Source of the DNA: Phylloscopus collybita
Lineage: Eukaryota > Chordata > Aves > Passeriformes > Phylloscopidae
DNA: 64,000 nucleotides
Direction of reading: 5' to 3'
Assembly (NCBI GenBank): GCA_027886175.1
Contig: JAJNNQ010000075.1
Location: 35,990,501 to 36,054,500 of the forward strand
The position numbers and the translations under genes were made by a program. Positions 1 to 9,000 of the stretch are shown in pieces. The notes beneath the pieces were generated by a model. That model was given only the letters and a program-made list of their open reading frames with translations, was not told the DNA's origin and made no database searches. Position 1 is the stretch's first letter; every line of letters begins with the position of its first letter.

Positions 1-1206
1 GAAATTAAAACTGTTATAAATCTGAATTCCTATCAGCAAGGAATAGAATATTTGAATTATGTATAATGTAGGGAAAAGAAAAACAGAGCAGTGCACACAC
101 TAAATTACAGGATGAATATCAGAGCCCAACATATTTCACCCTCTACCTCCCCTTCACTAATAAACCCTGCCAATGAAATAAGCCTCAACAAGTTTCTCTC
201 CTGCTTTGTCAGTTCCTCTTGTTCATTGCACCTTACATATCATACTGATTTACTAGTCTTTTCATAGCCCATCTCTCCTGAAGAATAATTTTTCCACAAT
301 GCCCCAAAGAGGCAAACAAATAGCACATACTAAATCTCGTGACATATTCTTCGTCAGTCTTTGTAGTACATCCTGCCTTCCTGTGTCTGCACTTAGATTT
401 TGAATACCACAGGTTACAGATTTCCTTCATCTGCTAACATATACCGTGACAATTAAGGAAAACTCAATCACCACGATAATCAGCTCCTTGAGTTGGCAGC
501 CAGAGGCTAATGCTAAGAGCACGATATACTGCCCAATATCCACAAGCTCATGCAGAAAATTCACATATAAACTCAATAGGAGACAAGACCAGTCTCAAAA
601 TTGTTTACAGAGTAAAGCAAAAGCAGGCACCCGGCTGCACAGAGCAGAAGCTGAGTCTCCACTGTGGTCAAGTAGGTGCAGGACACAGCCAGGGCGGGCA
701 GAAGGCTGGTCCTGACCCTTGCATGCAGCTGACATTACCCAACAGGCAATTGTCCCCTCCTCCACTTACAGATGTTTGTAAAAAATCATTCTCATGAAGC
801 TTGGATGTCCAAGGGGACAAAAACCTGAAATTCATCATTTTCCCTTCTGCCTTCCCCATCCAACATAGTGAGTGGATGGCGAAGTCAGAAAAATATTTTT
901 CACAGTTTAAGTAGCTGTTATGCTCTGTGTGGGCACCTCCTCATGCTCACATGGATATCCTTTCAGCCAAATGTCATCTGCAGGCAGAATAGGCCCAGAC
1001 AATGCAGCTGTGACCTCCAGGCTCTCCCAGCATGGTCCAGTCTCTGGCACCAACTGCCTCGTTCATATTCACCCATTTCTGTCTAAAATGTTTACAACAT
1101 TAAAATAAACCTGGTTTGATTTTGAACACACTCATTGACCAAATCATGGCTGGTAGGTTTCAATCGTATGGTGAAAAGAGATCTTTGTGTATAAGAAATT
1201 TCTTTT
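1..1206. other. Unique non-coding flank
   Basis: AT-rich sequence with no recognisable gene or repeat. Several short open frames overlap each other on both strands and have no recognisable domain. The sequence ends at the target site of the inverted-repeat element that follows. Confidence 0.6.
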
Positions 1207-1211
1207 ATACT
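1207..1211. repeat. Target-site duplication, left copy (ATACT)
   Basis: The five bases ATACT directly precede the TG that opens the left arm. The same five bases directly follow the last base of the right arm at 3050-3054. A 5-bp duplication is one of the sizes that retroviral integrases leave (4-6 bp depending on the lineage). Its presence at the outer edges of both inverted arms shows that the whole 1.84-kb structure went in as one unit, rather than being made by a later inversion with breakpoints outside it. Confidence 0.85.
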
Positions 1212-1468
1212 TGTCCTGGGTTGACGGAGCCTTATATCCCATATCTGGACTGGGTTGTTATGTCTAACAGCCAATGCTTTGCTGGCTGTGGCTTCTACTG
1301 CGCTTGCTGCTTTTGGCTTTGCTGCTGGCTGCTTGCTTGCTTGCTTGCTTGCTCCTGCTTGCTAATTTAGCCGCTTTTGCTGCAGGGAGGGGTGGTGGAG
1401 GTTTGTCTTAGGGGACTTCCTCTCGGAGGGTCTTCTAATTTGCCCAAACCAATACACTTTTTGGTACA
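1212..1468 (+). repeat. Left inverted arm, LTR-like (TG...CA)
   Basis: A 257-bp arm opens TGTCCTGGG and closes TTGGTACA. Against the right arm it shows one transition (T at 1287, C in the partner), one A/G difference in the closing TACA/TGCA, and a 4-base length difference beside the GCTT tract at 1331-1350. It contains a CCAAT motif at 1271-1275. I see no AATAAA or ATTAAA in either direction. The short length, TG/CA ends and 5-bp duplication suit an avian endogenous-retrovirus LTR. The inner edge continues CTTAGGTCCC, which does not look like a primer-binding site. Confidence 0.85.
1331..1350 (+). repeat. (GCTT)5 microsatellite inside left arm
   Basis: Five GCTT units are followed by GCTCCTGCTT. 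The right arm has six units (AAGC on the plus strand, 2907-2930) followed by a slightly longer spacer. This tract accounts for the only length difference between the arms. Confidence 0.85.
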
Positions 1469-2019
1469 CTTAGGTCCCAGATTATAGGATCAGAAAATTC
1501 CTTTAGAATTTGGCCTATATCTTCCCATTTCCCACTCCATTCAAGATTTCTCCTACTTGGTTTTGCCCCTGAATCAGAAGTCTCATTAGCCCCCTTGGAA
1601 ATCACAGCTTTCATCTTATGTAAGCTGCAGACAGTATAGAGGACACTCACTAAATTAAATACCAGAAAGATGGACTCTTTAACACTCAGGGGAAACTGAA
1701 CATTTTCTAACAGGGATATAAACAATTCATAGGAGAAGAGGGAAAGCAGAGGCTGAAAAAACTCCTCCCCCGCTTCTCCCCTAACAAACTGAGTGCTCAA
1801 CCATAATAACGAACCATCAAACATATTTACAGCCTTTCTGTAAATCATCACAAACAAGCCCAGCCCAATGAATATTTTGATTAGTGCCCCACGGCTACAC
1901 GAACTACGTATGAGGAGCAATACCAGAGCTATCTCCGGGTAAGGAAATAGCCCTAGGTACCACAGAAATAATAGAGTCTCAAAAGACCCTAGGGACCAAA
2001 AATATTGGCAGGCTTTCAC
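1435..2019 (-). CDS. Unrecognised hydrophobic open frame in inverted-LTR element
   Basis: The open frame encodes about 194 residues. The first usable codon next to the integrase stop is GTG (2019-2017), and the frame is open from 2031, so the true start is unknown; splicing or another route would be needed. I do not recognise the protein. It has strongly hydrophobic stretches near residues 13-37, 45-60 and 115-134, with a weaker one near 91-104, suggesting a multi-span membrane protein. A polar, charged C-terminal third follows. I see no envelope cleavage site, no CX6CC-like motif and no zinc knuckle. Its last residues and stop (TAG, 1437-1435) are encoded by the antisense strand of the left LTR-like arm, so the present C terminus exists only because the arm is inverted. 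It could be an accessory or residual 3' region of the parent retrovirus read in a chance frame. The length without stops in AT-rich surroundings is suggestive but not proof of coding. Confidence 0.4.
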   Translation of the reverse strand: MKACQYFWSLGSFETLLFLWYLGLFPYPEIALVLLLIRSSCSRGALIKIFIGLGLFVMIYRKAVNMFDGSLLWLSTQFVRGEAGEEFFQPLLSLFSYELFISLLENVQFPLSVKESIFLVFNLVSVLYTVCSLHKMKAVISKGANETSDSGAKPSRRNLEWSGKWEDIGQILKEFSDPIIWDLSVPKSVLVWAN

Positions 2020-2765
2020 CCCAACAAACTTTTAACACGGGCCACTGGGGCTTTATCTCCATCTACTACATTAAGGAGCTGAGACTGAGCAGGACCCCCT
2101 CGGTTGGTAGAACCTCGGGTGTTAACCAACCAGGTGGCCTTTGCTAAATGCTGCTCCCAATTTTTTAAGGACCCCCCACCCAATGCTTTCAGGGTGGTTT
2201 TTAACAACCCATTGTACCTCTCTATCTTACCTGCAGCTGGTGCATGGTAGGGGATATGGTACACCCACTCAATACCATGTTCCCTAGCCCAGTTTTTAAT
2301 AAGACTATTTTTAAAATGAGTCCCATTGTCTGACTCAATTCTCTCGGGCGTACCGTGTCTCCAAAGGACCTGCTTCTCAAGGCCCAGGATGGTGTTACGG
2401 GCTGTAGCATGGGATACAGGGTAGGTTTCCAACCATCCCGTGGTGGCTTCTACCATGGTCAGCACATGGCGCTTGCCTTGGCGGGTCTGAGGCAGTGTGA
2501 TGTAATCAATCTGCCAGGCCTCCCCATACTTATACTTAGACCACCGTCCACCGTACCAGAGGGGCTTCATCCGCTTGGCCTGCTTGATGGCAGCACACGT
2601 CTCACAGTCACGGATAACTTGAGAAATGCTGTCCATGGTTAGATCCACCCCTCGGTCTCGTGCCCACTTATAGGTGGCATCTCTACCTTGGTGACCTGAG
2701 GCATCATGGGCCCATCGTGCTAGGAACAACTCTCCCTTGTGCTCCCAGTCAAGATCTATTTTCAA
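2016..2765 (-). CDS. Endogenous-retrovirus integrase (partial pol)
   Basis: A 249-residue frame encodes a retroviral-type integrase. This enzyme trims the LTR ends of viral DNA and joins them to target DNA in the nucleus. Residues H20, H25, C54 and C57 form the N-terminal HHCC zinc motif. The catalytic triad is D87 (in WQIDY), D146 (in ESDNG) and E182 (in KIERYNG), with exactly 35 residues between the last two, as in DD35E integrases. The frame stops (TGA 2018-2016) soon after the core, so the usual C-terminal DNA-binding domain appears short or missing. There is no ATG at the N terminus; the frame is open back to 2891, inside the right arm. RNase H and reverse transcriptase, which normally precede integrase in pol, are absent, and the integrase region begins within about 30 bp of the arm. 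No frameshift or stop breaks the core. It resembles integrases of bird endogenous retroviruses; I cannot settle the class without a search. Confidence 0.85.
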   Translation of the reverse strand: MKIDLDWEHKGELFLARWAHDASGHQGRDATYKWARDRGVDLTMDSISQVIRDCETCAAIKQAKRMKPLWYGGRWSKYKYGEAWQIDYITLPQTRQGKRHVLTMVEATTGWLETYPVSHATARNTILGLEKQVLWRHGTPERIESDNGTHFKNSLIKNWAREHGIEWVYHIPYHAPAAGKIERYNGLLKTTLKALGGGSLKNWEQHLAKATWLVNTRGSTNRGGPAQSQLLNVVDGDKAPVARVKSLLG

Positions 2766-2788
2766 ATCCCCTATCTTTGCAGAGCCAA

Positions 2789-3049
2789 TGCACCAAAAAG
2801 TGTATTGGTTTGGGCAAATTAGAAGACCCTCCGAGAGGAAGTCCCCTAAGACAAACCTCCACCACCCCTCCCTGCAGCAAAAGCGGCTAAATTAGCAAGC
2901 AGGAGGAAGCAAGCAAGCAAGCAAGCAAGCAGCCAGCAGCAAAGCCAAAAGCAGCAAGCGCAGTAGAAGCCACGGCCAGCAAAGCATTGGCTGTTAGACA
3001 TAACAACCCAGTCCAGATATGGGATATAAGGCTCCGTCAACCCAGGACA
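2789..3049 (-). repeat. Right inverted arm, LTR-like (TG...CA read on minus strand)
   Basis: A 261-bp reverse complement of the left arm, with two substitutions and one 4-base indel between them. Read on the minus strand it lies 5' of the integrase in the sense direction, so it could serve as promoter LTR. Past its closing TGCA the sequence is TTGGCTCTGCAAAG. The TGG is reminiscent of a primer-binding site, but the integrase frame runs straight through it, so I do not call one. Confidence 0.85.
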
Positions 3050-3054
3050 ATACT
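3050..3054. repeat. Target-site duplication, right copy (ATACT)
   Basis: ATACT follows the final ACA of the right arm and matches the left copy exactly. Confidence 0.85.
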
Positions 3055-6000
3055 TCAGCTTTTTGCCTGTCCTCAGGGATTATGCCATTATTGATTAGAT
3101 GCAAAATTAGATCATAACCTGACTAAATAAAAATTCCTTTCATATGACAGTTCTTTGGTCTCTACTTCCCATGTCACTTTATTACTCATCATGCAAATTA
3201 TATTAAAATTTTAATTTTCCTTTTCATGTACAAAGAAAAATCAAGATATCAGACTGCATCCAATTTACATCTATCATTCAAAGTGACAGAACAAAAATAA
3301 ACCTGTCTTCACATAATAAACGAGCATTGCTGCACAGTTTTGATTATAAAGATAATGCAATCTCTTGCATAAAAAACCCTCTGAAACACACTTTCCCACT
3401 TCTCTAATTCTTCTCTAAGTCTACTTGTCACTATTTGGCAATTCTTGACACTTAAATGGAAGCTGTACATGGCTGCCAAGAAGAACCTTATCCTAGAATA
3501 GTACAGTGTTAGACATCTTGACTCTATTGTCTCCATAGTATCTGACTTTGCACATGGCCAGTAAAATAAAATAACAAATCCTAGCAGAAATAGATTTTCA
3601 GTCAATACAGCTCTGTTCTACATCACTTTTCATCCTTGTTTATCATGCTGACTGACACAAACATTGCATGATAAAGACCAACAACAGATTTCAGGTCAGA
3701 TATTCAATAATGTATCTGTCATATCATAACCATGTCCTATGAACAAAGCATCTTGAAGTCAGGTCTTAGCCAGACAGCAAAATTATGTTTAGCTGGAAAA
3801 GAGGGAACAGGCTAAGAGAACTTCAAAATATTTTTAACTCAAATTCTGAAGTTAAAATTTAGGTGAAAATTCCCACAATACCATTGCACACAGCCTTACA
3901 AGTTCTGCCTGTTAGCTTCCAAGAAGTGTGAAATCCTGGGCCAGTTCTGAGAGGGAGCTTTCAGAGAAACAAAACTCATACCAAATGGAAAGAAAATTTG
4001 GCCTCTGCGCTGATTAAAAGTCAGTTTTAGAGAGGAGCTGGGTTTTAGTCATGAGTATGTCTACTGACAGGCATATCTGTAAATCAGAAGCTTGTCTTTT
4101 TTGACCATAATTTTCAGCTAAGGTATGATAAACAACTAAAGACCGTGTTTGTTTCTTCACCAAACCCACCTGAAAGCTGCAACGGCAACTAAGGTACAGA
4201 GGGATGAATATTCTTATTATTTTTATGTGACAGTGAAACCTGGAGAAAGAACAAAAAATGTTAGGGCCTAAAGAAAAATCTAAAGCAAAACCTGAAGGAA
4301 GCAGAGAAATTATAAAATTGCAAACAAGAGAACCAGAAACCACTCCACAGAGTAAGCCATCCTAAGTCTATAATGCAAGTCATACTTGAAAGGAGAGAAT
4401 ATGCCTTTTGTACAGAAAAAGAACAGTCTATTCACTTTTTAAAATCCCATGATCAGAAACATGATGTCAAAACAGAAGGAGTTCGGATATTGCTGTGCTT
4501 CTGTTTCAGTTTTAATAGCTGTCATATCCCCAAGAAACAGGAGAGAAAAAAGGTCAACTGAGCTAAACTGCATGAGGGAAATAGTTACAAATGGAGGGAA
4601 AAAAAGAGAAGCAATGAGGAGAGAGATGCACTGTAAAGGCAATACCTTGGGAACAAAGAAACCTACTTTTTATTTCTCATGTTTTGTCCCTGGCTCATTG
4701 TACAAATATCAGCAAATCACTGACTCACTTTGTAAATCTGAGACAAGTTGTGCTCCTCGCAAACTGGAGAGAGGAAAGATCCAGAGGCAGAACAGAATAG
4801 TTCCCATGGCATTGCTGTAGTGAGATTTCTCATATCACCAGCAAATAGTCCCAGCAGAAGATACTTTTTACTGTTGGGGCTGAATAATTTAATTTTGCAG
4901 ATGCATGTAAAAGCCACCATTGGGGCTTGCTTAGTTCTTTGGCATAATGCAAAGCATACATATAATGGAAAGGTAAGCACTGCCCCAAGGAGGTACCAAC
5001 CCATCTGTACTGTGGGAGTAGCAGATGGAGGCTTCCCAAAACCTGGGGGGCAGCACAAGGTGAGCACAAAGCAGTTATGGTTAATGTCACTTCTTACCAC
5101 CTGCCAAATCTTCACTGAGTGTTCCTTAGTCAGAAATGCATCTATTATTACTATGTTAGCCACAAAATTGACAGAGATGTAAATCCCTCTCCTTTGCCCT
5201 GGGAGACTTCTACAATTGCCCCTCCAGGGAAATTTCAGTTCATGCAGGATTCACACCAGTAAGTATCCAGGGCTTGCCTTCAGAAACATTTCCAGGAAGA
5301 AATTTGTCCCAGAAAGAAGCCAATGTGATGAAATGAAACTCTGCAAAGATGTGAATTCCATTTTGTTGAGGTTTTTTTCCAGCTGTGTCCACAGCAGGGT
5401 TAGAGACAAATTTCCCTATACAGCTGTTATGATAAAAATTAAAATACTCCCCCCAAACATGAAAATATGTGCAACACAGGCTACAAACTGTTCAATTAGT
5501 CTTCAAGGCCCATGGGCATGTATTTACAGTTCAGTTAGTGGTCATTGTTGGTGGCGTGATCTGTTCCACCTTGTATAAATAATAAACTTCACTGAGGTGG
5601 GAATGAGTCTGATGTGTCCACATGCCTATTAATTGTGATACCCTCTATACCCTCTAGACCATGGTGCCTGTCTCAACACTGTAATAGTAAAATGAAAATG
5701 TTTCAGCTAAAGACAGTGAGAAAGTGAGGTCTCCTACTGTCTTTGGGATGCTGGAATTCCCTGTCCTGGTTTCTAGCTTTAGTCAGTGTTTAATTATTGA
5801 TGCAAAAATAGATGGCTATAAATAGTAGAAACTAAGATTTATTCACCCTTGCTCCTAGTTCAGTGGGTAAGTGGGTAGGAATTATTTGAACCCTGGATTT
5901 CCAGTGTGTGCTTTTGCAGCTACACTGCTAAGTTCCAAGGGTAAATGACGTGCCCCTTCTCCTAAGGGGTATGCAAGACAGAAGAAACACTCAAGAAAAA

Positions 6001-9000
6001 AAAAGAAAAAAATGAAAAAGAAAAAAGCTTGACAATTTCTTAGAGAATACTTAACACATTAAAAGTATCTTTTCATCCAACTCCAATTTTGGTACTAACA
6101 CGGTCTAATTTTCAGAAGTATTCACAAGTGTCATCTACCATCCGTGTCAGCAAGAAGGGAATTTGAAGTGTAGATGAGGTCATGAGGCTTTAGGTTTTCT
6201 TCCAAAGCAGAAAAGTACAATGCTTAGCTTTGCTTTGCCTGGCTGCTTGGTTTGAAGGGGAGGCAGGAGATGGTGCTTGCTTTTGCTGAGGCTTTACTAA
6301 CAACCTAAATAATATTAAGTTCTTCTAATCAGCCAGAAAGAGTCAGAGAAATGTAAAATTTTGAACTTTTACTCTTCTGAGCCCCATTGGTGACCAGGAA
6401 AGGAGGATAAATAAAAGGATAACTGAGTTTTCCCAAATGAAGAAAAGGTTAGGCTTGTAAATGCTTACACACCTTTCAGAAAAGGAGCTTCCACACTGCT
6501 CCCTGTTTTTTCTACCCTCTAGAGATCTAACTCAACACTCAGCTCATGGGTGAAGAAATAAAAGATTTTTATTAGAAGATTTTACTAAAGTAAACTATCA
6601 TTTACAATATGAAGATGGCAAAAGTTCATATGAAGAGAGGAACATAAATGTCAGTGAAAATGAAAATTTTTGTCACCAGTATTCACAAGCGAGTCTAAAA
6701 TCTGGTGGCAACCATATCACTTGAATCTTTCACTGCAACAAGAGAACAATTAGAGAATTGGGAGTATTGTAAACATGTCAGAAAGTATTAAGTAGCACCT
6801 TCTTTATGCAGCAGTTTGTTACTAGTTCAGACTTTAGTATGAACAAAATATCTTCTATAAGTGTGGGATTTTTTTAACAATATCACCCTAAAATTTTTCC
6901 TCACTATCCATTTAACTCCATACTCCTGGTAATGTTCTTTCTTTTTCTTCTTTTTTTCTCTTTTTTTTTTTTTTACCATCTTTTTCAAATTTGAGAATAG
7001 AAGGTATTAATAAAATCTATTGACAACATTCTTCTATTTTTAATTTTTTCAAAGAATAGATATACATATATACAATGTTACAAATTATTTCTAATAATTT
7101 TTTTCTAAAACAAAATAGCTTAGTGTAACATTTATGTGAAAATATTACAAATGCTTGTGTATTATTATTATTAAATTTACATCTTACTCCTCACAATCTT
7201 ATTCAGATTTCCTATTTGTGCTTTCATCTTACTCATTAAAGTAACAGTACTGCATCTCCTGACATGATGACAAATTGCAGTTCTTACAAGCTCTAGCAGG
7301 GACATGTTGCTGGACAGGAAAAACAGTATTCACATATAAATGAGTGCTTCTTCATTTATGAAACATTCCACATACTTTCATGGTAACTTTGTCAATGTTC
7401 ATTAATATTTTAATAAATTCAAATGACTCTTCATCCATTCAAAAATTTATGAACAATGACTGAGTGTGGGATCTGAAAACTCATCAAATGGATTTTGCTG
7501 TTTCTATTTATAAAAATATTCATGGATAATGTTCTGGATATAGTTACCATCCTCAGCTCTCACTGGGTAAAGGTAGCATTTGAAAAAGTGTGCTTTTTCT
7601 GCAACATCTGCAGGCACAGATGAAAGCTAGGTCCCATTTCAGTCTGCTGGAATGGTAGAAAATTAGGATACAAAGTGAGAGAAGATCCCAGCACCAAAGG
7701 TGAAAATGACAGACAAAAGGCAGGAGAAGGACAAAATCAGGAGAATCCTGGGAATGATTCTAAGCAGTTAGATGTGCTTTTCTTGTAACTAACTCTATGC
7801 AGTCGTATAATAAAGGTTGTTGTTACCCTGTATGAAGACATAAGATGAAGTTATCTAATATCAGTCTGGGCACGTTTCAAAACTCAAGGAAGGAAAGAGT
7901 ATTAGCAGTGGGATCAGTATCAAGACACTCACTGATAAGGATGACAGGCCTTATGGAACCTGGCAGTGAAGAGCGGTGTCTCACCCACGCTCTTGGCACT
8001 CCCATCCTCTCACCCCTTCAGAAGCCCGAGAAGCCCGCCAGGTCTCCATTTTAGCGTCTCCTCATTCCAATAATGCCAGAAACACTGTCTTCAAATTCTA
8101 AACAAATTTAATCAAAACCGGTGGTAACCTTTCATTGATTTGGGTAAGAACTGGTCAGGCCTTTCAGCTGGGAGAAGCGTCAGGCAAGGACTTAGCATTT
8201 CTTCATGCACTAATTGTATAATAATTAATAAAAGTAAATTAGATCAAATACAACTCAGAGAAAACCACTCTCCTGAAATATGGCTGTTGAAACATAGCCA
8301 GAGGAGCACTTTCAGGAGCCTGTTCGGCTGTGCAGTGCTGATTTAATTATGATGTTTAGACATGGTCTACTACAGAGATACCTGCCGTAGCTTGCAAGCT
8401 ACACCAGAGCTCAGACAGATGAGCTGATGTGTCACCAGTCAGCAAGACAGAAGTGCAGCACACCATTATGTGAATGAACGTGGCTTTCCTTTTGGGGGTT
8501 GTCCAAACTGTTCCTATCCTGGGCCCAAGAAAATTCAAACCAGTATTTAAGTCTGAATTCTAGGTTTTAGAGAAATTTTGTCAAAGCTCATCCTTGCACA
8601 GTTTTTCTGGATTAAAACATTACAGTACATGATTTTGCAGATCCTCAGTGATTTGGACATAAAATCCATCAGTCCATCTAACTATCTCATCAAGTACTAG
8701 AGTCTTTCCTCCCTAAAGTTTCTTCTGACAGACAACTGTGGAGATATAGCAAATAGCTGTAGAATCTAATAATAAAAGTTCAGTGTTACAATCTCATCAT
8801 TTTAACAAAAGTAAATAAATACTGTGCACTGAAAAAAATCCACTAAGTGCTAACTTTAATATACACTATATATTTTTCTGATCTCAGGAAACTGAATTTA
8901 AAAAGCAACCCAATTTTTCCTTCCTACTACTAATAAAGTGTTTTAATTTTTTTCTGGTTTTTTGGGTTGTTGGGGTTTTTTTTCAACTAATGAAAACAGG

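Larger units (their letters stand above)
1212..3049 (-). mobile_element. Retroviral-integrase element bounded by inverted LTR-like arms
   Basis: This 1838-bp element has arms at 1212-1468 and 2789-3049 that are reverse complements of each other. Its 1320-bp interior is read on the minus strand: integrase first, then an unrecognised hydrophobic open frame. ATACT duplications flank it. Both outer ends read TGTCCTGGGTTGAC inward, and both inner arm ends read TACA or TGCA, so each arm has the TG...CA form of an LTR. A normal provirus has direct LTRs; here they are inverted. I see no gag, protease, reverse transcriptase, RNase H or envelope-like domain. No polypurine tract can lie next to an LTR start, because both starts face outward. 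I see no clear primer-binding site at the inner edges either. It could be an aberrant integrated retroviral product (for example through self-integration or template switching), or one copy of a real TIR-type family mobilised by its own or a related integrase. The structure is certain from the sequence; the origin is inference. Confidence 0.85.

Noticed and set aside
1116..1370. Open frames lying in the LTR-like arms (1116-1370 plus strand; 2846-3040 minus strand)
   Set aside because: They are the same arm sequence read twice, dominated by the GCTT repeat and rich in Cys, Leu and Ala. No known domain, so not called as genes.
1212..3049. Standard provirus or solo LTR
   Set aside because: The two arms are inverted, not direct, and a coding interior remains, so neither form fits.
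1212..3049. Polinton or Ginger-type DNA transposon
   Set aside because: Those also use retroviral-like integrases with inverted repeats, but the TG...CA arms, the retrovirus-like integrase motifs and the absence of other Polinton genes point to an endogenous-retrovirus source. A profile search would settle it.
4717..5182. Overlapping open frames of 148 (minus) and 144 (plus) codons
   Set aside because: Both strands are open over the same DNA, with no recognisable domain; most likely chance.
5761..5800. CTGTCCTGGTTT resembling the start of bird LTRs (also near 11142)
   Set aside because: Only about ten bases match, with no LTR body, CA end or target duplication.
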